NCBI RefSeq assembly: GCF_016735695.1
Contig: NZ_JAERQD010000006.1
Span: 62,001 to 126,000 of the forward strand
Length of the DNA stretch: 64,000 nt
Direction of reading: 5' to 3'
DNA from: Microvirga zambiensis WSM3693
Lineage (GTDB): Bacteria; Pseudomonadota; Alphaproteobacteria; Rhizobiales; Beijerinckiaceae
Under the pieces are notes generated by a model. That model saw only the letters and a list, made by a program, of their open reading frames with translations. It was not told the origin of the DNA and ran no database searches. This document shows, piece by piece, positions 38,245-48,541 of this stretch (positions are counted from its first letter, which is position 1; every line of letters starts with the position of its first letter). A program made the translations under genes and the position numbers.

Positions 38245-40092
38245 ATGGATCCCTCCTTCCTCGCCGTTCAGGCGCTGAGCGGCCTTTCCAGCGCTTCATC
38301 ACTTTTCATCACCGCCTGCGGCCTGACCATCGTCTTCGGCGTCACGCGGATCGTGAACTTCGCCCACGGTTCGCTCTACATGATCGGCGCCTACACGGCC
38401 GCGACCCTCGTGCCGCGGCTGCTCGAATTCTCCTTCGGCCCCACCTCCTTCTGGGCCGGCATCCTGCTCTCGGCGCTCATCGTCGGCATCATCGGCGTTA
38501 TCATCGAAGTGCTGCTCCTGCGGCGCATCTACGGCGCGCCGGAGCTTTTTCAGCTCCTCGCCACCTTCGGCGTGGTGCTGGTGGTGCAGGATCTCGTGAT
38601 CCAGATCTTCGGGCCGGAGGATATTCTCGGGCCACGGGCTCCTGGCCTGCGTGCACCGGTCGAAATTCTCGGACGGCGCTTCCCATCTTACGAACTCGTG
38701 CTGATCGCGGCCGGCCCCGTCGTGCTGGGGCTGGTCTGGCTTCTCCTGCGCAGGACGCGGTTCGGCGTGCTGGTGCGGGCGGCAACGCAGGATCGCGACA
38801 TGGTCGCATCGCTTGGCGTCAACCAGGCTATGCTGTTCACCGGCACGCTGTTTCTCGGCGCATTCCTCGCAGGCCTCGGCGGCGCGCTGCAGATCCCGCG
38901 CGTCTCGGCCCATGCGGGCATGGATCTGTCGATCATCGCCGAGGCCTTCGTCGTCACCGTGGTCGGCGGCATGGGCAGCGTGCCGGGGGCCTTTCTCGCG
39001 GCGCTCGTCATCGGACAGCTGCAGGCCTTCGGCATCCTGATCTTCCCGAAAAGCACCCTCGTCGTCGTGTTCCTGCTCATGGCCGTGGTGCTGGCGATCC
39101 GGCCCTACGGTTTCTTCGGGCGCGCCGAAATCGTGGGCGGCACCCATGCGATCGGCATTGCAAGCCACAAGCCGCTGCCCGGGCGAACCTACATCCTGCT
39201 CGTCGTGATCGCGGCTCTCGCCGCCTTCCCGCTCGTCGCGGATGCCTATCTCCTGAAGGTCGCGACCGAGATCCTGATCTTCGCGCTCTTCGCCTTCAGC
39301 CTGCAGCTCCTCATCGGCGTCGGCGGGCTCGTGAGCTTCGGCCATGCGGCCTTCTTCGGGCTCGGCGCCTATGGCGCGGCGCTGGCGGTGAAATGGTACG
39401 GCGCCTCGATGGAGACCGCACTGCCCCTTGGGCTCGCGCTGGCGGCTTTAGGCGCGATGCTGATCGGCGCCTTCGTGGTGCGTCTGTCCGGCATCTATCT
39501 CGCCATGATGACGCTGGCTGCCGCGCAGATCCTCTATGCGGTCGCCTTCCAATGGGTCGACGTGACCGGCGGCGACAACGGCATCGTCGGCGTATGGCCC
39601 TCACAATGGGCGAGCGGGCCCGTGCCCTATTACGCCCTGACCGCCGCGCTGACCCTCGTGACTGTGCTGCTTTTGAGGCGCATCATCGACGCGCCCTTCG
39701 GCTATGCCCTGCGCGCCGCCCGCGACTCGGAGGCCCGTGCGGAAGCGATCGGATTGAGGATCCGCCGGCATCGCTGGCTCGCCTTCATGATTTCGGGAGC
39801 CGCCGCCGGGCTTGCCGGCGGCCTCTATGCCTTCTCACGCGGCTCGGTGGATCCGAGCCTTCTCGGCATCTCGACCTCGGTGGACGCGCTCACCATGCTG
39901 CTGCTGGGCGGCATTCAGACCGTCACGGGGCCACTCATCGGCGCCGGCGTGCTGCATTTCCTGCGTGACCAGATCATGCCACTCACGTCGTACTGGCGCC
40001 TGGTGCTGGGCTTGAGCATCATCGCCATGGTGCTGCTCTTCCCGCGCGGTCTCGTCGGCACCATCCGGCACTGGCAGGAGCAGCGCGCATGA
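38245..40092 (+). CDS. Fused LivH-LivM type ABC permease
   Basis: 615 residues. The first half (about 1-290) is a LivH permease (GLTIVFGVTRIVNFAHG, VVGGMGSVPGA), the second (about 310-615) a LivM permease (GGLVSFGHAAFFGLGAYG, ARDSEARAEAIG, GGIQTVTGPLIGA). Usually these are two genes; here one chain forms both halves of the channel. It starts three bases after the DUF559 stop, so its translation may depend on ribosomes arriving through that element. It overlaps livG by four bases. Confidence 0.93.
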   Translation: MDPSFLAVQALSGLSSASSLFITACGLTIVFGVTRIVNFAHGSLYMIGAYTAATLVPRLLEFSFGPTSFWAGILLSALIVGIIGVIIEVLLLRRIYGAPELFQLLATFGVVLVVQDLVIQIFGPEDILGPRAPGLRAPVEILGRRFPSYELVLIAAGPVVLGLVWLLLRRTRFGVLVRAATQDRDMVASLGVNQAMLFTGTLFLGAFLAGLGGALQIPRVSAHAGMDLSIIAEAFVVTVVGGMGSVPGAFLAALVIGQLQAFGILIFPKSTLVVVFLLMAVVLAIRPYGFFGRAEIVGGTHAIGIASHKPLPGRTYILLVVIAALAAFPLVADAYLLKVATEILIFALFAFSLQLLIGVGGLVSFGHAAFFGLGAYGAALAVKWYGASMETALPLGLALAALGAMLIGAFVVRLSGIYLAMMTLAAAQILYAVAFQWVDVTGGDNGIVGVWPSQWASGPVPYYALTAALTLVTVLLLRRIIDAPFGYALRAARDSEARAEAIGLRIRRHRWLAFMISGAAAGLAGGLYAFSRGSVDPSLLGISTSVDALTMLLLGGIQTVTGPLIGAGVLHFLRDQIMPLTSYWRLVLGLSIIAMVLLFPRGLVGTIRHWQEQRA

Positions 40093-40865
40093 CGCTTCTC
40101 ACCGTCACTGGCCTGCACAAGTCCTTCGGCGGCGTAGTAGCGGCGCGCGATGTGACATTCACCGTCGAGCGCGGCGAGATGCTGGCGATCATCGGCCCCA
40201 ATGGGGCCGGCAAGTCGACTGTTTTCAACATGGTCGGCGGACAGTTGAAGGCCGATCGCGGCAAGGTCCTGCTCGACGGGCAGGACATCACCCACGCTTC
40301 GCCGCAGGCCCGCTTTCGCCGCGGCGTCGGGCGTACCTTCCAGGTGGCGCAGACTTTTCTCTCCATGAGCACGGTCGAAAACGTGCAGATGGCGCTGATC
40401 AGCGCCCGCCGGCAGAGCGGCAGGCTCTGGTCGCCTGCCCGGGAGCGCCATCGCGACGGGGCCATGGAGCTTCTCGCCAAGGTCGGCATGGCGGAGGCGG
40501 CGGATATTCCCTGCTCGGCGCTGGCCTATGGCGACGTCAAGCGGGTGGAGCTTGCCGTGGCGCTGGCGGGAGCGCCAAAGCTCCTTCTCATGGACGAGCC
40601 CACCGCCGGCATGGCCCCGCGCGAGCGGGCTGCACTGATGGACCTGACCGCGTCCATCGCCGCCTCGCAGGGCATCGGAATCCTCTTCACCGAGCACGAC
40701 ATGGATGTGGTCTTCGGCCATGCGGCCCGGGTGCTCGTGCTCCTGCGCGGCCAGATCATCGCCGCAGGCAGTCCGGATGAGATCCGCCGGGATCCGCAGG
40801 TGCGACGGGCCTATCTCGGCGATGACCACGCCCTGGAGCGGCCGAAAGGGTTGGCCCCCGCATGA
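40089..40865 (+). CDS. livG: Liv-type ABC transporter ATPase LivG
   Basis: 258-residue ATP-binding subunit. Walker A GPNGAGKS (36-43); the signature is degenerate as LAYGDVKRVELA rather than LSGGQ, as is common in LivG; Walker B LLLMDEP, and the late insert typical of LivG. It energises the fused permease with LivF. Start and stop overlap the neighbours by four bases each. Confidence 0.92.
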   Translation: MTLLTVTGLHKSFGGVVAARDVTFTVERGEMLAIIGPNGAGKSTVFNMVGGQLKADRGKVLLDGQDITHASPQARFRRGVGRTFQVAQTFLSMSTVENVQMALISARRQSGRLWSPARERHRDGAMELLAKVGMAEAADIPCSALAYGDVKRVELAVALAGAPKLLLMDEPTAGMAPRERAALMDLTASIAASQGIGILFTEHDMDVVFGHAARVLVLLRGQIIAAGSPDEIRRDPQVRRAYLGDDHALERPKGLAPA

Positions 40866-41578
40866 AACGCGATGTGCTGCTCGATGTGAGGCACCTCAAC
40901 GCCTTCTACGGCCGGGCGCAGGTGCTCTTCGACCTGTCTATCCACCTCTATCCGGGAGAGGTCGTGGCCCTCCTCGGCCGCAACGGAGCCGGCAAGACCA
41001 CGACGCTGAAGGCGATCATGGGCCTGATCTCGGCCACCGCGACCCATGCAACCTTCAAGGGTCACACCCTCGGCAAGCTGCCCACCTACAAGATCGCCCG
41101 GCTGGGGCTCGGCTACGTGCCCGAGGACCGGCGCATCTTCACCGATCTCACCGTCGACGAGAACCTGGAGACCGGGCGCCGCGAGGCGGTCGCCGGTCGC
41201 GCGCCCTGGACGCCGGAGCGTCTGTTCCGGCTTTTTCCCAATCTCGCCGAGATGCGCGGGCGGCGCGGCAACCAGATGTCCGGCGGCGAGCAGCAGATGC
41301 TGGCGATTGCCCGCACCCTCATGGGCAATCCGGACGCGATCCTGCTCGACGAGCCCTCCGAGGGCATCGCCCCGGTCATCGTCCAGATGATGGCCGATGC
41401 GATCCGGGCCATGAAGGCGGAAGGGGTGGCGGTGCTGCTGTCCGAGCAGAACTGGGCCTTCGCCGCCGGGATCGGCGACCGGGCCTGCGTCATCGAGCGC
41501 GGCGAGATCCGGTTCCAGGGCTCCATGGCCGAGCTCGTCGCCGACGAGGGGCTGCGGACGGAGACCCTTGGAGTTTAG
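40862..41578 (+). CDS. livF: Liv-type ABC transporter ATPase LivF
   Basis: 238-residue second ATPase: Walker A GRNGAGKT (39-46), YVPEDRRIF typical of LivF, signature MSGGEQQ and Walker B AILLDEP with the LivF hallmark SEGIAP. It completes the importer (binding protein, fused permease, LivG, LivF). It is the last gene of the operon; a 136-base gap with a promoter-like site follows. Confidence 0.93.
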   Translation: MKRDVLLDVRHLNAFYGRAQVLFDLSIHLYPGEVVALLGRNGAGKTTTLKAIMGLISATATHATFKGHTLGKLPTYKIARLGLGYVPEDRRIFTDLTVDENLETGRREAVAGRAPWTPERLFRLFPNLAEMRGRRGNQMSGGEQQMLAIARTLMGNPDAILLDEPSEGIAPVIVQMMADAIRAMKAEGVAVLLSEQNWAFAAGIGDRACVIERGEIRFQGSMAELVADEGLRTETLGV

Positions 41579-41622
41579 AAGCCACGGCTCGGGCCCGAGA
41601 CCATAAACCCCAGGCTAAACCG

Positions 41623-41651
41623 TTGACGGAACGGGCCGAAAGGACGATATG
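41623..41651 (+). promoter_or_regulatory. Probable promoter of the ferredoxin gene
   Basis: TTGACG (41623-41628), 17 bases, GATATG (41646-41651) lie about 65 bases upstream of the ferredoxin ATG in the gap after livF. Confidence 0.45.
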
Positions 41652-41714
41652 CAGCCATCCGGCGCCCCGTCCGCGCCACATCCCAGAAGAGTTTTAAAGA
41701 GGAATTCCCGCTTC

Positions 41715-42029
41715 ATGGGCGTCATCCATGTGACCGACCGCGCCGGCGAGCGCCATACCCTCGAGGCCATCGAGGGCTGGCGGGTGATGGAGATCATCCG
41801 GGACTGGGGTCTGCCCATCGAGGGCCTGTGCGGCGGAGCCTGCGAATGCGCCACCTGCCACGTCTTCGTCGCCGAGGACTGGCTCGGCAGGCTCTATCCT
41901 CCCACCGACGAGGAAGAGGACCAGCTCGACACGGTAGTGACGAAGCCGAATTCCCGCCTCTCCTGCCAGATCCTCTGGACCCCCGAACTCGACGGCCTGG
42001 AGGTCACCCTCGCTCCTACGGGAGCGTGA
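41715..42029 (+). CDS. [2Fe-2S] ferredoxin, adrenodoxin type
   Basis: 104-residue soluble electron carrier. The cluster ligands fit C39-x5-C45-x2-C48 with C84 (RLSCQI); an extra C43 lies within the loop. The DEEEDQLD patch near 65-72 is the acidic surface that binds ferredoxin reductases and P450-type partners. The ATG at 41715 with GAGGAA upstream is preferred over an ATG at 41651, which lies in the promoter-like region and would add a basic 22-residue tail. The reductase gene follows after 171 bases, so the pair probably forms an NADPH-reductase-ferredoxin chain; no P450 is in the window. Confidence 0.9.
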   Translation: MGVIHVTDRAGERHTLEAIEGWRVMEIIRDWGLPIEGLCGGACECATCHVFVAEDWLGRLYPPTDEEEDQLDTVVTKPNSRLSCQILWTPELDGLEVTLAPTGA

Positions 42030-43244
<1,215 letters not shown>

Positions 43245-43280
43245 CCGGGCCGGCGGCGATCGTCGCCGCCGCTCAGAGCA

Positions 43281-43330
43281 TTTTTCGGCGAAGTGGATCC
43301 GGTTCGCCGTAAAAAAATGCGGCAAAAGAC
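43281..43330. repeat. Intergenic repeat, copy 2 (downstream of the reductase)
   Basis: Contains GGCGAAGTGGATCCGGTTCG then CCG and AAAATGCGGCAAAA; a related copy is at 42042-42090. It is again followed directly by a perfect hairpin. Confidence 0.7.
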
Positions 43331-43331
43331 A

Positions 43332-43361
43332 AGTGCTGTTCCACGCGAGTGGAACAGCACT
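43332..43361. terminator. 13-base-pair hairpin between the reductase and RTX genes
   Basis: Stem 43332-43344 with 43349-43361, GCGA loop; the sequence is unrelated to the hairpin at 42096. It overlaps the RTX stop codon and may terminate both convergent genes. Confidence 0.55.
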
Positions 43362-46300
43362 AAAGCAGGATGTTGCCGTTCGTGCCCCAGCTGATGCCGA
43401 GCCCAACTGTGATCGCGAAATTGGGGGCTGCGCTGGTGCCGGCATTTCCGACGAAGCCGTAAAGGATTCCGTTGCTGAAATCGTAGCACAGCGTCCCGGC
43501 GGCGAGCGTGGCCGGGATACCGGTGCCGAGAACGATGATCGAGGAAAACGCATCGTCGGCGCCGCCGTTGATCGCGTCGATCCTGGAGAGATCGAGCACG
43601 TCCTGGCCGTTGTTGAAATCGGTGATGACGTCGCCCGCCGTGTCTTCGATCGTGACGAAGACGAAGGTATCGCGATCCGCGCCTCCGACATACCGATCGG
43701 CGCCAAGCCCGCCGTGAAGGATGTCGGCGCCATCGCCGCCGTCGAGGGTGTCGTTATCCTCACCTCCGTTCAGCGTGTCGGCCCCGCCGAAACCATGGAG
43801 CTGGTCAGCGCCGTACATGCCGATGAGCGTGTTGCCGACATCGTTGCCCGAGATGGAATCCGCCCGGATGGTACCCCGAACGCCCTCGATCGAGGTGAGC
43901 CTGTCCCTGCCGTATCCGCCCGTGACGCTGGCTTCCTGGAACTCATTTCGCAGATCGATCGCGATCGCGGAACCGGCGAGAAGATAATCGACGATATCGT
44001 GTCCGGCGCGACCATTGAGAATGTCGTTGCCCTGTCCGCCATCGAGGTAGTCGTTCCCGGTACTGCCGCTCAGCGTATCGTCGAACGCGCTTCCGGCAAG
44101 GCCTTCGATGCCCTCGAAGATGTCGCCGGTAAAAGGGTCGAGGCCGTCGCCGAGGACCACGTTGATACCGGCCCCAGCATGTCGGTAATCGACGATGTCC
44201 ATGCTGGCACCGCCTTTGAAGGTGTTGCCGACGGTGCGCGCGGCGCCGGTGAATCCGCTGACGAAGCGGTCGTCGAAAGCGGTTCCGATGACGCCCTCGA
44301 TGCTGATCAGCTGATCGGAGAGGCCTTGGAGCGCAACGCCGGTATTGATCGCAACTTGCTGGCCTGCGGCGAGATCGACGAAGACGCCTCCGCCGAACAC
44401 GCCCGATGAGGGATGCTTGGAGTAATCGGTGTAGTCGTACCCGTCTCCTCCATCGATGACATCCACGATGCTGCTCAGGCCGTTCACATCGTATCCGCCG
44501 TCGAGCGTGTCGTCTCCACCAAGTCCCCGAAGCGTCTGCTCGGTATTGCCGAGCGTGACCGCGATGTGATTGTTCAGGCTGTTCCCGTTCGAGAACAGAA
44601 CCCCGAAGGTTCCGACGATCAGGTTCTCCACATGGGCCTGCAGGAAGTACTCACGCTGCACGAAGCCTGGGACGAGCCTGATGGTGTCGAGCCCCTCGTC
44701 GTCGTTCTCGATCACCATATCCGCCTGCTGGGCAAGGATATAGGTGTCGTCACCGGCGCCGCCGATCAGCGTGTCCGCACCCGCGCCACCATCGAGCGTA
44801 TTGGCAAGAGCATTGCCTTCGATCCGGTTGGCGAGGGCGTTGCCCGTCCCCCGCACCGCGAGGCCCGCAAGCGTCAGGTTCTCGAGGTTGTCGACCAGCG
44901 TGTAATCGAAGGATGCGACGACGGTGTCGATGAAGCCGTCGCCGGTGCCCGCCGTCTCGCTGAGGATCGTGTCGCCGGTCTCGTCGACGATATAGGTGTC
45001 GTTGCCGGCGCCCCCGATGAGCGTGTCCACGCCCGCACCGCCATCGAGCGTGTTGGCGAGAGCATTGCCGCTGATGCGGTTCGCAATCCCGTTGCCGGTG
45101 CCTCTCGTCGCGGACCCGGTCAGGGACAGCATTTCGAGGTTGGCGCCGAGCGTATAATCGGCGGAGGCGAAGACCATGTCGGTGGTGCCGGCCCCGGTTC
45201 CGGCCGCCTCGCCCTCGATGACGTCGCCAGTATCGTCCACCACATAGACGTCGTCGCCCTCACCCCCGATGAGCCGATCGGCGCCCATTCCGCCATCGAG
45301 AGAATCGCCACCGGCGCCGCCGATGATGACGTCGCTGCCCGCACCGCCGAGGAGGGTGTCCGCTCCCTCGCCGCCATCCAGGCCGTCATCGCCACCGCCG
45401 CCCGCGATGTTGTCGGCCCCGAGCCCTCCGATCAGCGTATCGCTGCCGGCGCCGCCGTCGAGCGCGTCGGCTCCCTCGCCGCCATCGAGCATGTCGGAGC
45501 CCGTCCCGCCTTCGATCGAATCGTTGCCGTCCTCACCGAAAACCTGGTCGGCGCCGCCGCCGGCGCGGATCGTGTCGAAGCCGGCGCCGCCCCGGACGAT
45601 ATTGGCGAAATCGTCCGCATCCGTGCCGATCTCGATGAGATCGCCGAAACGGCCAGCCTCGACGATCTCGAAGCCGCTCAAGGTGTCGTTGCCCTGGCCG
45701 GTCGCCGTCCCGCTGCCGGTGGAATCGAGGCGGATGACGAGGGCCGATCCGGCGGAGGAGAAGATCGCCCGATCCGCGCCGCCGAGACCGCCGGCGAGCC
45801 TATCGTCGCCGGCATCGCCATGTATCGCGTCGTCGCCCGCACCACCGTCGAGCGAATCGTTGCCTGCGCCGCCGAAAAGCGTGTCATCGCCGGTGGCGCC
45901 AAGGAGCGTATCATTGCCGTCGAGGCCATGAAGCGTGCTGTGCCGCGCAGAATTCGCCGTGATGACGTTTGCAAAGTCGTTCCCGGTGCCGATCGCAGCT
46001 GCGCCGGCAAGCCTGAGATTCTCCACATGCGCGCCGAGGGTATGATCGACGCTCGCCTCGACCGTGTCGATTCCCGCGTCTGCAGCGTCCACGACGACAT
46101 CGTTCAGATTGTCGACGGAATAGAGATCGTTGCCCGCACCGCCGGTCAGCGAGTCGCTGCCCGCGCCGCCGATCAGCGTATCGTCGCCGCCGCCGCCGAA
46201 GAGCGCGTCATTGCCGCTGCCTCCGTCGAGCCGATTGGCAGTGAGAACGCTATCGGCGCCGCCCGTGAGCGTGTCGCCGAACGACGAGCCGATCGCATTC

Positions 46301-47154
46301 TCGATGCTTGAGAGCCGGTCGGTTCCCGCGCCCTTCGTGTTCTGCGCCGTTGTCCTGGCGAGATCGACCGACACGCCCTTGGTCGCGCCCGCATAGCTTG
46401 CCGTGTCGCTGCCTGTGCCGCCGATCAGCCTGTCATTGCCGGCACCGCCGATCAGCGTGTCGTCGCCGGCAGCACCGTCGAGCGTATTGGCTGCGCCGTT
46501 GCCGGTGATCACGTTGGCAAGCGCATTGCCTTTTCCCTTGGCGATCCGCCCGCCGAGGATGAGGTTCTCGACCCCCGATGTGAGCGTGTATCCGCTTACC
46601 CGCGCCTCGACCGTATCGAGGCCGCCATTCGCCGTCTCCCGGACCCGGTCGCGTAAGGAATCCACCGCATAGCGATCGTCGCCCGAACCGCCCACGAGCG
46701 AGTCGTTGCCGCTGCCGCCGATCAACGTGTCGTTCCCTGCGCCACCGAGCAACGTGTCGTTGCCGCCGCCGCCATTCAGCTTGTCGTGGGCTGCGCCGCC
46801 GGAGAGCTTGTTGGCGGCACCGTCGCCCGTCGTGACTTTCGCAGTGGGCTTATTTGTGCCTCCGGCGATCCCCGTCTCTTTCGGAAGCGTCGAGCTCTCC
46901 ATTTTGGATTGCCGGGAATGGCCGGGAAGAGGGAAGGAGAACGAGGCCGATAACGCAACCGGGCCGGTTGCTGCGGCTCCCGGATCGCCGCTTGTCCAGG
47001 CAGGAAGGCGATTGCCATAGGCCTGCTCGCCCGGCGCACCGAAGAGCACGTCGAGGCCGGGCCAGACCATTGGGCGGATGAGGGCATTGCTCCAGCGATC
47101 CGAGCCCAGCTCGCCCGGGTCTGTTCGAAACGGTAACCTGATGAAATCGGACAT
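43360..47154 (-). CDS. Large RTX (hemolysin-type calcium-binding repeat) secreted protein
   Basis: 1,264 residues. After about 110 non-repeat residues the protein is built of roughly forty nonapeptide-like GGxGxDxLx units, in blocks separated by beta-rich modules of the type DYTLGANLEMLSLTG...RGTGN, two of which are near-copies at about 660-830. The N-terminus has no signal peptide. The C-terminus (GADRDTFVFVTIEDTAGDVI, DFNNGQDVLDLS) is a peptidase-M10-like type I secretion target domain, so export by a type I system is expected and calcium would fold the repeats outside. No protease or lipase motif was seen; an adhesin or surface-layer role is possible. No type I exporter genes are in the window. 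Confidence 0.9.
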   Translation of the reverse strand: MSDFIRLPFRTDPGELGSDRWSNALIRPMVWPGLDVLFGAPGEQAYGNRLPAWTSGDPGAAATGPVALSASFSFPLPGHSRQSKMESSTLPKETGIAGGTNKPTAKVTTGDGAANKLSGGAAHDKLNGGGGNDTLLGGAGNDTLIGGSGNDSLVGGSGDDRYAVDSLRDRVRETANGGLDTVEARVSGYTLTSGVENLILGGRIAKGKGNALANVITGNGAANTLDGAAGDDTLIGGAGNDRLIGGTGSDTASYAGATKGVSVDLARTTAQNTKGAGTDRLSSIENAIGSSFGDTLTGGADSVLTANRLDGGSGNDALFGGGGDDTLIGGAGSDSLTGGAGNDLYSVDNLNDVVVDAADAGIDTVEASVDHTLGAHVENLRLAGAAAIGTGNDFANVITANSARHSTLHGLDGNDTLLGATGDDTLFGGAGNDSLDGGAGDDAIHGDAGDDRLAGGLGGADRAIFSSAGSALVIRLDSTGSGTATGQGNDTLSGFEIVEAGRFGDLIEIGTDADDFANIVRGGAGFDTIRAGGGADQVFGEDGNDSIEGGTGSDMLDGGEGADALDGGAGSDTLIGGLGADNIAGGGGDDGLDGGEGADTLLGGAGSDVIIGGAGGDSLDGGMGADRLIGGEGDDVYVVDDTGDVIEGEAAGTGAGTTDMVFASADYTLGANLEMLSLTGSATRGTGNGIANRISGNALANTLDGGAGVDTLIGGAGNDTYIVDETGDTILSETAGTGDGFIDTVVASFDYTLVDNLENLTLAGLAVRGTGNALANRIEGNALANTLDGGAGADTLIGGAGDDTYILAQQADMVIENDDEGLDTIRLVPGFVQREYFLQAHVENLIVGTFGVLFSNGNSLNNHIAVTLGNTEQTLRGLGGDDTLDGGYDVNGLSSIVDVIDGGDGYDYTDYSKHPSSGVFGGGVFVDLAAGQQVAINTGVALQGLSDQLISIEGVIGTAFDDRFVSGFTGAARTVGNTFKGGASMDIVDYRHAGAGINVVLGDGLDPFTGDIFEGIEGLAGSAFDDTLSGSTGNDYLDGGQGNDILNGRAGHDIVDYLLAGSAIAIDLRNEFQEASVTGGYGRDRLTSIEGVRGTIRADSISGNDVGNTLIGMYGADQLHGFGGADTLNGGEDNDTLDGGDGADILHGGLGADRYVGGADRDTFVFVTIEDTAGDVITDFNNGQDVLDLSRIDAINGGADDAFSSIIVLGTGIPATLAAGTLCYDFSNGILYGFVGNAGTSAAPNFAITVGLGISWGTNGNILL

Positions 47155-47195
47155 GGGCTGAACTTTCCCGATAAGGACAAGCTTCCCATAGATTT

Positions 47196-47211
47196 ATTAT
47201 AACATATGTTA
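47196..47211. promoter_or_regulatory. TATAAT box and 12-base palindrome upstream of the RTX gene
   Basis: On the minus strand a perfect TATAAT (47201-47196) abuts a perfect palindrome TAACATATGTTA (47200-47211), the most AT-rich spot in the area, between the divergent RTX and amidohydrolase genes. A repressor bound here would cover the -10 box. No regulator is identified. Confidence 0.4.
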
Positions 47212-47292
47212 GTCGACAAGGTCCTGGGGCGGCGTCGAAGCCGGACCCGTTGGCCCTTGCGGCGAATCTGCCTTTCTGAAACTCTCCCGCCC

Positions 47293-48531
47293 ATGACGCT
47301 TACGACAGAACTCACTCTCGGCCGCCGCGTGATGGCGATGATCGAGGAACTCGCCCGGCATACGGACGAGCCCGGCCGCCTCACCCGTCTCTACCTCTCC
47401 GACGCACATCGCAGGGCCGCCGAGGCGACGCTCGGCCTGATGCAGGCGGCGGGACTGAATGCCCATATCGATGCGCTCGGTTCCGTCATCGGCCGCGTCG
47501 AGGGCGCCGACTCCAAAGCTCCTGCGATCCTCATCGGCTCGCATATCGATTCCGTCGTCGACGCGGGACGCTTCGACGGAAATCTCGGCGTGGTGCTGGG
47601 CATCGTCGCCGTCGAGGCCTTGAAGCAGCAGGGGATCGCCCTCGCCTGCCCCATCGAGATCGTCGCCTTCGGGGACGAGGAAAATGTGCGCTTCCCGACC
47701 AACCTCTCCACCTCGCAGGCTCTTGCCGGTCGGTTCGATCCGGCCTGGCTCGACGGCAAGGATCAGGATGGCATTTCCCTGCGCGACGCTTTGATCCGCT
47801 TCGGCGGCGATCCGGCAGGGGCCGCAGCGCTCGCCCGCGATCCGGTGCGCTATCGGGGCTATCTCGAGGTGCATATCGAGCAGGGACCGCTGCTCGAAGC
47901 GAAGAATTTGCCTGTCGGCATCGTCTCCGCCATCAACGGCATCACCCGGGCCCGCGCCAGCGTCGTCGGCGAAGCGGGCCATGCCGGCACCGTGCCGATG
48001 AATATGCGCCGCGATGCGCTGGCCGCCGTTGCCGAGATGATCGGCATCGTCGAGCGCGCGGGCTCGCCCCTCACCGACACGGTGGCGACCGTCGGCGTGG
48101 CGCAGGTGCAGCCCGGCGCGATCAACGTCATTCCCGCACGCGTCGACTTCACCCTCGATGCGCGCTCGCCGGACGACGCGGTGCGCCACGCCATGGTGGA
48201 GGACATCGTGACCGAGTGCCATGCGGCGGCGCAGCGGCGCGGGGTGGCGTTCACCATCGAGCCGTTCATGGAATCGCCCGCGACGCCCATGGACAAGAGC
48301 CTGATCGGACAGCTCGAGGATGCTGCACGAAAGCTCGGCATCGAGCCGCTGCATCTCTCCTCCGGCGCAGGCCACGATGCGGTCGCCATGGCCAATCTCT
48401 GTCCCTCCGCCATGCTCTTCGTGCGCTGCAAGGGCGGCATCAGCCACAACCCGGCGGAGTCGATCACGGTCGAGGATGCGGATGTGGCGGCGCGCGTGCT
48501 GATCGAGGCAGTCAGACGGATCGCAGCGTGA
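47293..48531 (+). CDS. M20 allantoate / N-carbamoyl-amino acid amidohydrolase
   Basis: 412-residue dimetal hydrolase of the AllC/HyuC/beta-ureidopropionase branch of M20. Metal ligands are visible as H84 (GSHID), D95 (DGNLGV), E129/E130 (GDEENVRF), H194 (VHIEQGP) and the late histidine in GISHNP. It would release ammonia and CO2 or an amino acid from ureido compounds. The family does not separate allantoate from N-carbamoyl-amino acid or ureidopropionate substrates by these motifs. The ATG at 47293 starts the conserved region; the upstream frame is open but not homologous. A GNAT gene follows after ten bases. Confidence 0.9.
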   Translation: MTLTTELTLGRRVMAMIEELARHTDEPGRLTRLYLSDAHRRAAEATLGLMQAAGLNAHIDALGSVIGRVEGADSKAPAILIGSHIDSVVDAGRFDGNLGVVLGIVAVEALKQQGIALACPIEIVAFGDEENVRFPTNLSTSQALAGRFDPAWLDGKDQDGISLRDALIRFGGDPAGAAALARDPVRYRGYLEVHIEQGPLLEAKNLPVGIVSAINGITRARASVVGEAGHAGTVPMNMRRDALAAVAEMIGIVERAGSPLTDTVATVGVAQVQPGAINVIPARVDFTLDARSPDDAVRHAMVEDIVTECHAAAQRRGVAFTIEPFMESPATPMDKSLIGQLEDAARKLGIEPLHLSSGAGHDAVAMANLCPSAMLFVRCKGGISHNPAESITVEDADVAARVLIEAVRRIAA

Positions 48532-48541
48532 GGTGTGCTCG

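Noticed and set aside
44413..46311. 632-codon plus-strand frame opposite the RTX gene
   Set aside because: Its repetitiveness mirrors the RTX repeats read backwards; no recognised domain, and the minus-strand reading has a proper RTX architecture and secretion tail.
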